This document shows positions 1 through 11,400 of a stretch of DNA of 64,000 nucleotides, piece by piece. The position numbers and the translations under genes were made by a program. Location of the stretch: NCBI GenBank assembly GCA_016647705.1, contig CM028326.1, forward strand, positions 44,670,785 to 44,734,784. The letters run 5' to 3'. The notes under the pieces are model-generated. The model was not told the DNA's origin. It saw nothing but the letters and a program-made list of their open reading frames with translations, and did no database searches. The DNA is from Eucommia ulmoides. Taxonomy: Eukaryota; Streptophyta; Magnoliopsida; Garryales; Eucommiaceae. Each line of letters opens with the position of its first letter. The first letter of the stretch is position 1.

Positions 1-2130
1 ACCGGTTCATTTTAGAAAACTAGTTTCAGGGGATTTTCTAGGCACTGATTTTGGATCGTTCTATGGGAAACGATTTATTTTAAAAATGGAGTCACCAACT
101 ATCATTGAGTTAAATGGTGTGCTAGGTTACTGGAATTTTTAGAAAATAATTTTTAATTTTTAATGGCCCAAGTTTTTACTCAAAAGCAGTTGGTCTTTAC
201 TAGAGATTTCTTTTAATTTCAGGGGTTGGTTATTCTAAGGAAAAGTGTTGAGTACCCCAAGACACCTATCCGAAAAACGTACCTAAGTCTAAATAGATCT
301 TTATGTTTAAACAAGTCCAAGTAACTTCCTTCGATTTCGGTTAACACAATAATTCCTTTTTTTTTTTTTTTCTTTTTTAAAAGACAAGAAAACTTTATTA
401 TCTAATAGCAGCAACAGATAAAATAGATTAAATGAAAATATTTTATTTATTTTTAGTGCCGACCAAACATATAAAAGTTTCCGACATTTCCCAATTTTCA
501 CGGAGAATTAGGTTGAAATGTAGTTCACCACAAGATGATTTTATTTAAATGAACGACCGAACTCGCATAAGGTTTCCTACGTATCCTAGTCTTGACCAAG
601 AATTAGGTCAAAACATAGTTCACCACGACAGAATGATTTTATTTATTTTTATTTTTTATTTTCTTTTTCTTTTGTTTAAGATAAGATAAGAACATAACTA
701 GTACCAATGGTAAGTGGATATACACGTTTGATTTTGTCAAGAATACTCCAACCGAACTTACTTGCTTAGCAAGTTTAATGTTAACGTTTACTTTATTAGT
801 TCAAAAGATAAGAAAATATCTTATATAAGTCCTACTCGTAACTAAGAAGACAAAAATGGTTCTTAAGAAGGTGCACACTTATCCCCTAAGGAATATAGGT
901 CCTCATTTTATTTTGACTTTTAGGCACAAGGGTCTTGACAAAGTAATATGGATAAGGTGTCATTCCTCCTTGTAATTAAGAAAACGGAAACATTTCCAAA
1001 TTAGGTAAACATGTATCCCCAAAGGAATAGAGGTCCTCCCTTAATTCTGAATTTTAGCCACAAGGGGTCTAGACGTGATAGTATATATAGGGTGCCAATC
1101 TACAAGCCCGAGACTTAGTGCCGGGTTGTGATCTAGGCTAGTGCAAAAATGTAAATTTAAATTGTTAGTAGTTAGTAGTTCTTCATCGGAAGTTTTGTTT
1201 TATATTCATTAAAGTTCTATTTCACATGTTCTTGACAGAGCGAAAGATGTTATGTACAAATCATAGTGTTCTGGATGTTCTTGATGCGAACTATGATATT
1301 TACAATATATACATGATCTAAACTTCTAGTAACTACTCAAATATACTACATACAAGTAATATAAAGGTATTTAAGCAAAATAAAGCAAGACTTTGAGAGG
1401 ACTTACCTAACTTAGCGGAGTAGTATTTCCCTAAGTGTTTTTCCTTTTTCTCATTATTTAATATTTTTGTTTCTTCATGATTGTTCCTTTAGCAACTTCT
1501 TGAGATCTTGTTCTAAGAGTCTCAAGAACACCTCTTTGGAGCCTTTTTGGTAAGATTTATGTGTGTCTATGGAGTGTAATGCTTAGGAAATCCCAAGATT
1601 CGAGAGAAAAATTCGAGCCTAGAGAGAGAAGGGAAATGTCCAATGTTGTTTCTGAATGAAAATAGGCTGGTATTTATAGGCTCAAGAACCCTACGCATTG
1701 GGGAATCCATAGGTTCTCCCAGCCTGCTACACATGGTTTGTTTAGGCTAGCTATGACTATTTAATGTCATTTAATGCTAGGGTTAGTGCCATGTGATGAA
1801 GATTTACCTAGATTTCCTCGGCAATCATTAGATTTTGGTAATGATGACATGATCATTGCAAGATATTTGCCATTAATGATCATTTAATACTTTCATATGG
1901 GCCATTAAATGCTTATTTAATGTCCAATTTGATGTATTTCAGTTTGGTTTGCTTGGTAACTACTCATTAGTCTTGGTAATCTAGTTACTTGATTTAGAAA
2001 ATATCTTTTCCATTTAATACCATTTAATGCAAACATTGAATGTAGTCATTAATGGCAATTCAAGTCACTTAATATAATAAGTTTTAAGCACTTAATTACG
2101 TTGTCAAACATGCCCTAAACGTGCAATCAA
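1..2130 (-). mobile_element. Tat/Ogre-like LTR, truncated (minus strand)
   Basis: Read on the minus strand, this matches the later family-1 LTRs block by block. Near the window edge is the conserved stretch ending in ACACACCATTTAA and a GGTGACTCC-like core. Further in come the decayed hairpin cassette (about 553-621), the 'gaccccttgtggct' block (about 1050-1075), and a TATA box with leader near 1671. The LTR 3' end must lie roughly 100 bp outside the window. Its 5' end (TGTAGACACC) is not found; similarity fades near 2.1 kb where copia-like sequence starts. It is the most diverged LTR of this type here. The extent of the right edge is uncertain. Confidence 0.7.
1671..1678 (-). promoter_or_regulatory. 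LTR TATA box (minus strand)
   Basis: TATAAATA on the minus strand, followed by the CC..CCTATTTTCATTCA-type leader seen after the TATA boxes of the other Tat/Ogre-like LTRs. It is the expected core promoter of this truncated LTR. Confidence 0.5.
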
Positions 2131-2290
2131 TCAGTAAACAACGAGTAAATGTGTAATCAATCAATAATAATTGTAGGCTATAACTTAGGATTTAAAGTCT
2201 TTGATTTACTCTTTATATTTGTATAAATATATGTGTGCTTGAGAGAAAAATATACAAGAAATTTTCCTTCTAGCAAGGTATCAACTTCAA
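2130..2290 (+). mobile_element. Probable Ty1/copia 5' LTR end and primer site
   Basis: A TATA-like TATAAATATATG near 2223 is followed by a short tail and then GGTATCAACTTC at 2276-2287, a decayed form of the initiator-Met primer site TGGTATCAGAGC. An ATG follows at 2320. This fits the small LTR and short leader of Ale-type copia elements, and copia gag/protease debris lies 2 kb downstream. The LTR start is not identified and no partner LTR is in the window, so this is an inference. Confidence 0.35.
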
Positions 2291-2345
2291 GGATTTTTCT
2301 TTGCCTCCATTGTTGCATTGATGGCCATTTCGTTTTCTTTGGTAT

Positions 2346-3885
2346 GGGAAAAATACCAAATAGTCTCTTTAAAAGGCTAAATATACAAAATAGTCCACTA
2401 TTTTTCGTTTTGCACAAGATGGTCCTTTAAAAAGTGTGGGTATGCACAAGATAGTCCTTTTTTTTTGGTTAAGTGATGATTTTACCCTTCCTCATTTCTT
2501 CTTCTTTCCCTTATGAATCTAAGACTAACATAGGAGGCCAAAGTTCTTCTTTCCCGTCTCCTTTGATCCTGCGACAAAGGCTTCCGACGAGAGAGAGAGA
2601 ATGAGAGAGAGAGGAGATGAAATCGGAAGCGATCAATGGTGTCTTGATACCACTTCGATCGGCTTCGAAATTCGCCGTATAATCCATCAGCTATTTACTT
2701 TCTTGAATTCGCCTTCATCGATAAGTTTTGTTTAATTCTTGAGATTTACAAACCCTGGAGTTTCTTCCCATGACTTCCTCCATATCAAAGGTATAGTTTC
2801 TTTGTGCGTTCGCTTTCATTTTTCTTTTGGTTACTAGTTGATATCAATGGCTTTAGAGAAACCGAGAATACAGATTTGTTCAGTTGTTACTTTATCATTG
2901 CCCACTCTACCTAACAAATATTGACAGAGCTAAAACTATGTACTTACGAGTTTGTTAGCATATAGTGAGGATTTGAGGTTAGAATTATTGTTTGTGGTTG
3001 TTTTTTGTTAAAAGATCGTTGCTAGGTAAGTTTGCAAGAGGAAATTTGGATGGTTGAATTATTAGGGTTTCAATTGCGTTGATCAAGTTTTTAGAATAAA
3101 TTGTGCGACAATGTGATGTTAAACATAACATGATGTTATATTCAATGTCACACTGATTCGAATACTTGTGGAGTTTCCAAGATTCTAATTGCGTGGATTA
3201 AGATTTTTGAATTGATTATGCAACAATGTGATGTTGAATATAACATAATGTTATTTTCTTAATGTGAAGAATTATGTTTTGGAAAGAGTTTTGCTTTAAT
3301 TGTTTTGTGTTTTTGTGATAATATGTGATGTTGAATATAACATCATTTTATTTTCAACATGATGTTGATTTGTTTTATTTATTTTTTCATTTGAATACAA
3401 CATGATACCATATTGAAATATAACACGATCGTGTTATATTCAACAATGTTTTATTTACAAACATTACTTATTTTTTTTCAAAATATTTTTTGGATTTTTT
3501 AAGAATTATCATGATTTAAAACAGGATGATATCATGTTGAATATAACATGATGTTATATTCAACACAGATCTGCCAGTATGAAAATACCGTCTTTCATCA
3601 TCTGTTCAGAATTTTTCAAATCGAAGTGTTTGATGAAGTTTCTGCACATATTTATGCAATGAATCTCTCTATTTTTTGTTGATTAAACGATGGATTTGGA
3701 GTTGCGACGATGATTATTTTCATAATAGATCTTGGATGAACAGTAACGCAGGGGTAAAATTGTCCAAAAAACGAAAAGGACTATTTGGTAACATGTTTTT
3801 GGAAAAGGCTTATACTGTAGTTTTCTCCTCCTTTGAGGACCATCATGTAAGCGCCCCTTCTTTCGATTTTCACTTATTTTTATTA
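2346..3885. mobile_element. Candidate MULE-like DNA element
   Basis: The ends carry inverted similarity: the left end reads TACCAAATAGTCTCTTT and the right end, reverse-complemented, TACCAAATAGTCCTTTT. Both are followed by an A/T-rich run and an ATTTTACCC core. Such 'ccaaatagtcc...tttaccc' ends occur on plant Mutator-like elements. The interior (2560-2830) has a GA-rich stretch, C-rich leader-like sequence and a possible exon edge (AAAG/GTATAG), reminiscent of captured gene sequence. No transposase is visible and a 9-bp target duplication could not be placed. Confidence 0.35.
3114..3565. repeat. Dispersed palindromes, AACATGATGTT type
   Basis: At least five copies of a near-perfect palindrome built on TGTTGAATATAACAT and its complement occur at about 3114-3150, 3227-3262, 3321-3365, 3404-3450 and 3535-3565. 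The last is a 31-nt inverted repeat with one central mismatch; the fourth has a changed centre (CACGATCGTG) that remains palindromic. Spacers are unrelated and AT-rich. Confidence 0.7.
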
Positions 3886-3915
3886 GTTCCTATTTAAAAA
3901 AAAAAAAAAAATTTT

Positions 3916-4160
3916 TACAGAAACATCCTCAATCCATTCTAATACCGGCAAGAATTGTCCAACAACGTTTGGAAACTTGCAGAAACAACCCCATCATTTC
4001 TTGGAATCAGTAGAAACAACCCCAAATCTTTTTATAATTTACAGAATTAGTCACAAATCTTTCTAGAATTTTAGAAATATCACCAAACCTTTCAAGTAGT
4101 TACAAGAACAGACTCAATTATAGAGTAATGCCATTTTTTCTGAATTCATAGAACAACTCC
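3916..4160. repeat. Degenerate ~32-bp tandem repeat
   Basis: Successive units resemble 'cagaaacaaccccaaatctttctagaattta', with the GAAACAACCCCA core at about 3991 and 4012 and weaker versions around 4055-4110. About six decayed units lie between the MULE-like candidate and the copia remnant. No coding sense is apparent. Confidence 0.5.
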
Positions 4161-4229
4161 ACATCCTAAGCCAATTGCTATTTGAAACAAAAAATTATCA
4201 ATTTTTTTTTTGCTATTTCCATTGCCCCT

Positions 4230-4707
4230 TCATTATCATGACTACGGATTTTGCCAGTGGATACACTGCCTATAGTACCATGTCTCCTAAAAATTGTGCT
4301 TATCTATATGGTGTTCTTGGCCCTACTTTTGCACTATCTTCCATGTTTGTGTGCCAATTATGTTTTGGGATTAACCAGTCTGCTCAAAAGTTCTATTGGC
4401 TCTCTACATTTATGAAATATTTTGTTCCTCGTTCGTTGAACTCTTCTCCGTCCCAACCACTTCATAAACCCTAGGTACACTTCCCGACCCTAGTTGGTAT
4501 CCTGACACTTGTACATCTACCCATATGATGAAGAAGTCGACTCTTCTCAAGCAACGTAAACCCTACAATTGTCGTGACTCCATTCAACTTGGCAATGGTG
4601 ATTAACTCCAGTCGCCTATAGGGGTAACATGACACTACCATTTGGCTCATCTTCATTTCTTATTAATGATGTCTATATTTTTCCTTCTATGCGTAAAAAT
4701 TACTCTC
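4230..4707 (+). pseudogene. Ty1/copia gag C-terminus and protease start, remnant
   Basis: The frame through 4349-4405 encodes a decayed CCHC zinc knuckle: CQLC is kept, but the His and last Cys positions read Gln and Phe. After a frameshift, about 4489-4545 encodes the copia junction between gag and protease (PDPSWYPDT...STHM); the expected protease DTG/DSG site reads D-T-C. Another frame at about 4630-4700 gives the 'LPFGSSSFLINDVY' stretch that precedes the pre-integrase domain in copia polyproteins. Stops and frameshifts separate the pieces, so this is dead. It ends exactly where a Tat/Ogre-type LTR begins at 4708, and the next part of the same polyprotein appears at 23.5 kb. Confidence 0.75.
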
Positions 4708-6212
4708 TGTAGACACCGTATTTTGTCCAGCCCAATCACTGTCGGATCAAGTACAAGTTTAGATAAACTTTAAACTTGGATTTAAAGAGAATGAATTTCT
4801 ACCTGAGATCACACTATAAAATATACAAATACAATCAAAAACAAAAACACAAAAATATTAAATTTGACAAAATACAACTAAGTAAAAGTTTCAGGTCAAA
4901 CTCGAAATTCCTATGATTTAAGGAGGTCCAAAATAACTTTAATAAGGTTTGATTTTCATCAAATCATCTTTAGTATAGATAAATCTTAGTCACTAAACTT
5001 AAATTATAGGACATTCCAAACAATTAACTCGATTACCCCACCCCGACTTTGAAACATTTATTTTTCACTGAATCCTGTCAATAAAACACCAAAAACAAAA
5101 TTTTCTCTCAAGCATAATACATCACAAATTACCAAGAAAAAAATCCAAGACAACTTATTCAAAGCTTGGAAAGGTCATGACAAAGCCCTAAATCGCAAGC
5201 TATTTTAAGGATTAGGCTCGACTTGGATTTTTACCAAATTTAAATAGGCTTGAAAAACCAGCCTAGGCCCAAGAAATTAAGGGGCCTAGCCATCATTTAA
5301 GGCCCAAAAAACAGTCCTTATAATGACCAAGGAGCCTTCCTAGAAGGTTCCTACCAATTGGCTAAGGAAGGAAAACCAAGACACTTAGAGTACAACCAAC
5401 TATTATCGAAACTAAACCGATTCAGTTCACCACCTAAGTAAGGCATTCAATGGGCATTGAATGCCCATTCCATCAAGAATAAAATAATTGGGATGACATG
5501 TAAAGACCACATTCAAGGTATCGATATTTTTTAAGCAAAACATTTTAGAACCAACCGAAAACCTTGAATTGTGATAACCCATTATACGAAACCAAACCGG
5601 ATGAGTAGCTTCTAAGAAATGCATTAAATGTACATCCCATAAAGCATTAAATGATTGGTATGACATGGAATTTCTAGGTTCAAAGGATCTAGATATTTTT
5701 ACCAAAATATCTTAGGGTTAACTTCAAATTTGAAAACCAACCGTCAGTTACAAGGTAAGTTAACTCAATTCCATCCGAATCCAACCGTAGTTGTGCCCTC
5801 CAAGTTATGAATCATCACTTTGAATTAATTTCAAAGTAACACCTAAGGACTAGATGCAATGAACCTTGGATGCATTTATCGCGACCAAATCGAAATAGTG
5901 GATCCAACTACTACTTAGCCCCTAAACCGAACCGGATGCATCACATTAATTCATAAATGCACCCATGTGCAAAGAATTTAATTGGAGGAGAGCTAATGAT
6001 TGGCAATGATTTCCAATCATTAGTAATGATTGTCAATCATTACCAAATCTTTGACAATATTTAGTAACGATTACCGAATCCTTGAGAATCCAACCTTCCA
6101 TCCTAAATTCGTTCAAAGCAAAACAAGTTCAAAGCAGGAGAGAAAGTCCTCAAGGCCAAACATTACCCAAGAAATATCCTAGATATCGATTAATGCACAA
6201 GCATACCAGGAT

Positions 6213-6220
6213 TATAAATA
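6213..6220 (+). promoter_or_regulatory. LTR TATA box, copy A
   Basis: TATAAATA followed by 'gggagcctattttcat'; the homologous position carries TATAAATA at 32221 in copy B and TATAAACA at 60773 in copy D. About 1.5 kb of U3 lies upstream and about 2 kb of transcribed LTR downstream. Confidence 0.6.
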
Positions 6221-7375
6221 GGGAGCCTATTTTCATAAATTTCAAATCTTGAAGGCCTAGTTTCTCTGTCTAAAGTCTAGCAACTCTCTCAATTCCTTGG
6301 CCTCTCGAGCGGATTTTTCAAATAGCACGTCATTATTCTTCTAAAATCTGGTCGTGGAAGGTGTTCTTGAAGTTCTTAGAATAAGAACTTCAAGGATCGA
6401 TGATCACCAATCAACATCCAGCCAAGAAAAGCAAGGAGGAAAATGAGGTTATCTAATTAGGGATGACCACACACCCTAAGTAGGTTGTTCTTGTGTTCTT
6501 AGCTAAGTAATCAAGGAATCGATGACCATCAAGGGAGGAAAATGAGGTAAACACTTAGGGAAGACTACATTCCTTAAGTTGGTATGTTCCTATAAAACCC
6601 CCTAAGATTCTTGGTTAATCTTTTGTATATTGCTTGTATATAGTAGGGTCATGTAGATGATACACTTACTTTCATGTACATAACACATAAAACCCATAAA
6701 ACGACCAAACAAACTTTTTATTTTGTTAAGACCATCAAACAAACACCTAATCTTAACTATAACAACCAAATTAAGGTCAAATCATGCAAAATCATTCAAA
6801 GCATCTCAAGAACATCCAAAAACATTCAAGAGAATTCAAGAACATTCCAAGACATTCAAAAACATCATATCATCCAATAACATATTAAGAACATATGAGG
6901 ATTCGAACAAAACTATTATCACACCATGAGTTCTACATAGTCTATATGATACCCCCAAGAACATCGTATTTATTTTCTTTCTTTAGCTAAACAAAACACA
7001 CATATATACTTATATACTATACCGACAGACCCTTGTGGCTAAGATCTTGGGATAAAGGGGGAGCCCTATTCTATCGGGGATATGTGTGATTCTTCTACAA
7101 AAACCTTCCTATTTTCGTTTTTTATGAGTAAGACAGACATAAATATATGGTATTTATTTTTACTTTTAACTAATAACTCACACACAAACCCTAAACTAAC
7201 CAAAGCAAAAGAGTTTGTTTAAGGTTCTTGACAAAATCAAAGGGTTGTTACTTAGGTTGTTCACAACAAATACTAACTGATAATCAATCAAAACAAAATA
7301 AACAAACCAATCCTTAACTAAAACTAACTCAGCTTTAACCAAAAATAGTCCAATTTTTTCAAACATAACAAGACT

Positions 7376-7653
7376 AAACGACGTTCGACCTGATCTTTGG
7401 TAACTACCCAAAGTACGTAGGCAACCCATAAGGGTTCGGTTATACCTCTAATAATGAATCCAGTTTTCAACGAGACAAGGATGAATTATGTCTGACCTAA
7501 TCTTTTGTAACCACTCAAAGTATGTAGGCAAGCCATAAGGGTTCGATCACACTTCTAATAATAAACCATGTTCTTACCTAAACCAGAATGAAATATGTGA
7601 TGACCTGATTCTCATTTGAGATACATAGGTAACCTACCTGCGGGTTCGGTAGC
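7376..7653 (+). repeat. Hairpin cassette, three tandem units in LTR A
   Basis: Units at 7376-7443, 7483-7550 and 7590-7653 follow the pattern CTACGT - TGACC - TGAT - hairpin - ACGTAG - GCAACCC - loop - GGGTT - CGGTCA. Unit 1 has inner stem CTTTGG/CCAAAG and AACCC/GGGTT. Unit 2 is decayed. Unit 3 has TCTCA/TGAGA and replaces the ACGT/ACGT pairing with TATGT/ACATA. The triplet lies about 1.2 kb downstream of the TATA box, so it should be transcribed. Confidence 0.75.
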
Positions 7654-8273
7654 ATATCCAAACAACTTGTCTTAGTTTGCATTTCATTTAGCGTAACTTG
7701 CATATTTACATATATATCTGTATATAAACTGTTATTGGGTGTCATTGACTAGTAGTAGCTATAGTATTTACCTGTTTTCCATTAAATAATGTCAAAAATA
7801 CATAAAAAGAACAAAAAATTTAAAAACATGAATTAATCTTGTTTAAGTAAATCAAAGAAAACTTCTTGGATAGCGTTTAACAGTGAATATCTATTTAGAC
7901 CGAGATACCATCTTTGGACGAGTGTCTTAGGGTATCTAACACATTCCCCGAGCATAACTGACTCCTAAACTTAAAAAATATCTTTGGTACATAGACCTAT
8001 GGAAGTCAAAATATGGGCCATTTCAAAAGAAAAATGATTTTTTAAAGTCTCGGTAATCTAGCACATCATTTAACCCCATGCTAGGTGGCAACTCATTTTT
8101 TAACAAAAATCTCGGTCCAAGAAGGTTTTCAAAATCGACGCCTTGAAATCCCTTTGAAAACTATTTTCAAAATGAACGGATTTGGATGACTTAGAGAGGA
8201 AGGGATCAAACTTGTTTTCATTATCTTTCCGATTCTCTACTTTTTCCGCTATCAAAATTCGGGGTGTGTCAGC

Positions 8274-8293
8274 TGGCGGCTCCTCTAGGGAAC
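8274..8293 (+). promoter_or_regulatory. Primer binding site, copy A
   Basis: TGGCGGCTCCTCTAGGGAAC, two bases after the LTR end, is a slightly decayed form of TGGCGACTCCACTGGGGA. This site (reported as tRNA-Arg type) is typical of Ogre/Tat elements. Confidence 0.8.
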
Positions 8294-9000
8294 ATCTGTA
8301 AGACAGTCAGGCCTAGTTGGAGTCTAAATCCATATTCACTATTTAATAACATCCAAGCATTACGTCATTGATTTTAAAGATAAACAATTCCCTTCCAAAA
8401 ACATAACAGTAATAATAACATTAATAGCAATAATAATAAATAACAAAACAATACTAAGCATATCATTTCTTGTGTATATATCAATATGCATACATATCTA
8501 TTGTCTTTATTTACTGCATTTACATTTACTGTCTTTAAATACTGCATTTAAATATTGTCATTACATTTCTGCATTTACATTACTAGGTATTATCTCCAAT
8601 ACACGAGCACTCACTTTGCATTGCATATCATGATGAAAACCCAAGCTATAACCCTCTTAGGGATAGAGAGGCCGTTAGTAGGGGCTTTCATCGATGGTTT
8701 CATTGCACCGATCTAAGTCCTAAAAACCCTTAGGTTAGAAAGAGAAGTTTATAGAAGCAAGGCCGGGGGTTACATCCCCTGAGATTCAGCTACAAACCTC
8801 TTCTTGCTCGGACCACCAACCAAAGATAGATGTTCCCCTAGGGAGGATGGTGGATGTTTAAAGGTTTGGGAATTGAGCTATTTTTAGGATGCATTAGAAG
8901 AAAAGCCAAAACCACATATAGTGAGCCTAGGATAGAGGATAACTAGAACCCTGTTCTACTTAAGGCACTTATTTTGGAAAGAGATGTCATTTATTTTAAA
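8294..9000 (+). mobile_element. Family-1 leader (5' UTR), copy A
   Basis: This noncoding stretch is shared with 34369-35150 and 62809-63167: 'agtcaggcctagttggagtcta', a run of TTTACTGTCTTTAAATACTGCATTT repeats written in short AT-rich units, then 'ccctcttagggatagagagg' and a block ending 'ccctgtt(c/g)tacttaggacact'. It lies between primer site and gag, as in other Tat elements. No ORF is conserved across the copies. Confidence 0.7.
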
Positions 9001-9734
9001 TTCTGTAAAGTTATTTACATTATTGTTGTACTCGATATATAGAACAAAACTTACAAGACAAGTAGGAGCATAATAACCAGTGTAAGAATTCTTATTCTAT
9101 CCCACGCATTGCTAACTTGCTCGACACCAAAATCATCCACACAAATTCGAATATGGAGCAAGCTGCCGGAAAGAACAAGAATCGTTACTTCACTTAAACA
9201 AATAAACCATAAAAAATAAAACATCAAACTAATAATGCCCATTGCATCCATAATAATTCACTAAAAACAACCTTTACCTATATTATCACTTTTTAAACAC
9301 ACACACACACACAAAAAAAAAAAACAAAAAAACAAAAAACCAACTCATAATAACCAAACAATCTTAGATTTGCTAAACAAGTATGTCTAATGTTCGTCCG
9401 CTAGGTCAACGCAAAGTAATCTTCTTCGATCGTGCGAAATCACATTAAACTACCAAAACATAAGAAAATGTCGTCAACCAATCAAATCAGGACTGTGTGA
9501 TCCAAAGCGTAAACATATCCCAAGTCACAGTTCCCTAAGAGAGGCATGTCGTGTCCTAAGCATAGTGTCTTTTCTCATAAAGCCTATACCTTAGGAATTA
9601 TGCACCATTAGGAAGACATTTTGTTTAGGTTCAAAACGCCTCAAGCCATTCAAAATCTATCTTGATAAGAGGCCACCTAGGGTTTTCCAGTCAGACCGTC
9701 AAAATGAATTCACCCTTAGTAGACATCATGAAAT
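9001..9734 (+). other. Unresolved family-1 interior
   Basis: AT-rich sequence with a CA run and poly-A tract near 9297-9345 and no recognisable domain. It is probably decayed leader or gag-upstream sequence of copy A, judged only from its position. Confidence 0.3.
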
Positions 9735-10330
9735 CAAAGCCGTCTTAGACTCTTCCTCAAGCCCTAAGAATAATAATCCATCTCTAGAGGGAGAAAAAAG
9801 ATAGAGTTGCCATTAGGTTCTAGGGAAAATGATCCACGTTTTGAGGGAAAATATAGGATAATTCCGTCATTAGGTCTTAGAATAGTAATCCATTTCTAAG
9901 GAAGAAGGACGTATATGTCATCAAGTCCTAGGAGCAATTATCCCTACATCAAAAAGAAAAAAGAAGGGATAATCCTGTCATCAAGTCCTAAGAGCCACGA
10001 TCTATGCTTGAGGAGAAAGTAGGGCAACCCTGTCACTTAGTCCTAAGAAAAGTAATCCATAGGAAGAATCTAGGATAATTCTATCACTAGGACCTAAGAG
10101 CAGTGACCAAATTAAAAGGAAAAGACGAGTCTATCACCAAGTTCTAGGAGCAAAATATCCCTACTCTGAAAAGAGAAAATGAGGTATATTTCTGTAATTA
10201 ATTCCTAGGAGCCCTGGTACATGCATTAAGGAAGAAAATGACATACGTACCCTAGAGTCCTAAGAAGAATGATCTTTGACTTAAGGAAAAAAAGTCAAAT
10301 CATGCCATAATCTTAAGATGACCCTAACTC
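9735..10330 (+). repeat. Degenerate ~50-64-bp tandem array
   Basis: About ten units share the frame 'gtcatcaagtcctaagagca..tgatcc..' followed by a purine-rich filler (aaggagaaa). The core CAAGTCCTAGGAGC / TAGTCCTAAGA recurs near 9760, 9825, 9880, 9930, 9990, 10045, 10095, 10145, 10205 and 10255. The array lies between the leader and the gag debris of copy A. Confidence 0.7.
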
Positions 10331-10593
10331 CTAAATATGAGGATAAGACAAAAATTTCAAGTCACCTTGGTCCTATGAAGCCAAGTCCAAGCCGAGGTCT
10401 ATCTGGAACATATCTGAGAATTGTCTGCTAGAGCTACATCTTCCTAAGATTGTATATACATATCACAAACATCATCATCTATATAGACATACTCACGTAT
10501 AGCCAAGAATATAATTACGCATAAAGGTAGGTTAACTTGTATCCTAAAAAAGTTCATTTGTAGAGGTCTAGGTTGGTTAGTCACTTAATAAAC

Positions 10594-11400
10594 CTAGGAA
10601 ATCTGCTTTAGATAACTTTTGCTAAAAGCCATCCAGGAGCTGCTTGCAAGATCATAAGATGGAGTTGATCCCTCTCTCCATTGGAAGTATTCAGAACAAC
10701 TCCAAGATATTGACGACGCCAGAAGATATTTCCTCCCTGACACAAATGTTGAGCTAGATGAATCCAGCCTCGCTATTCCAAGAAGATGACCAATTACCGT
10801 CACCAGGAGATACCCTTAGCATGATAACATATTGGGACAAATTACAAATTGAGAGGCTCCCTCATGGAGAACGGATTGCTACTGAAAATCACAACTACCT
10901 CGCTAAACCGAAGGACTTCATCTATGCTACCACTGCAAGTCAAGACCTGCCTAATTGGGAAAAGAGCCCCAAACCTAAGGAAAACCCAATCGTAGGGGAT
11001 AGTTTTGAGATATGGAAACCATTGGACTATATAAGCCAATTTACTGATGAGATCAAACTGGTCATCTGGACCCTTATCCACCCAGAACACCAACCTTTCA
11101 TCTCTACTCCATATCCCAATATTTCTCCACAAAATTGTAGTCAATTACCAACCTCAATTTAATTGCATTATCAAACCTCCAAGTCTACCAATTTACCTCA
11201 TTCGATATGCTATTGCTTCAAGAATAAGCTGTTAGCACCCATTTCCCCTAAGCTAGGAGACCCTCAGGATCTGAGTTCTAACCGTCGCACTTTCTACCAG
11301 TATCACTCCGGAATGACTGGTCACCACACCAATTAGTGCTAAGACCTAAAAAACCGTGTCGAGGATCTCATCCAGGAAGGGATCATAAGTATCTCAGTAG
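10594..11400 (+). pseudogene. Tat/Ogre-type gag remnant, copy A
   Basis: The longest open frame (10758-11162, 134 codons) matches nothing I can name, but just downstream, at 11298-11360, another frame reads YHSGMTGHHTN, a stop in place of a residue, C, then DLKNRVEDLI. This is the degenerate zinc-knuckle-like segment (YHSxxxGHxTxxC...LKxxVxxLI) typical of the gag C-terminus in Tat-lineage elements; the same segment is readable at 28.0 and 40.2 kb. Stops and frameshifts throughout show it is dead. Assignment of the upstream 134-codon frame to gag is by position only. Confidence 0.55.

Larger units (their letters stand above)
4708..8271 (+). mobile_element. Family-1 Tat/Ogre-like LTR, copy A
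   Basis: This LTR begins TGTAGACACCGTATTTTG and ends GGGGTGTGTCA, 3564 bp, with TG...CA ends. It is immediately followed by a tRNA-type primer site. Similar LTRs occur at 30729 and 59493 (plus), 40903 (minus) and 63168 (start only). Internal landmarks shared by the copies are the TATA box (6213), CTTGAAGTTCTT-type repeats around 6370, the hairpin cassette triplet (7376-7653), and the terminal block with ACACATTCCCC / CATTTAACCCC. Length and primer site fit the Tat/Ogre branch of Ty3/gypsy, which has unusually long LTRs. It interrupts the copia remnant. Confidence 0.85.

Noticed and set aside
2560..2830. Possible host-gene exon with splice site
   Set aside because: GA-rich sequence and an AAAG/GTATAG junction hint at an exon, but no extended conserved frame or second exon can be recognised. 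It is noted only as possible captured sequence.
4471..4656. 61-codon minus-strand frame
   Set aside because: It is antisense to the copia gag-protease remnant, which has recognisable motifs on the plus strand.
7376..7653. tRNA gene or tRNA-derived SINE suggested by GGGTTCGGTC resembling a T-loop/B box
   Set aside because: No acceptor stem, A box or anticodon arm lies at the right spacing, and the motif is better explained as one arm of the covarying cassette.
10758..11162. 134-codon frame as an independent host gene
   Set aside because: It lies just upstream of a Tat zinc-knuckle-like remnant in the same orientation within a retrotransposon block, so a gag origin is more likely. No host-gene structure is visible.
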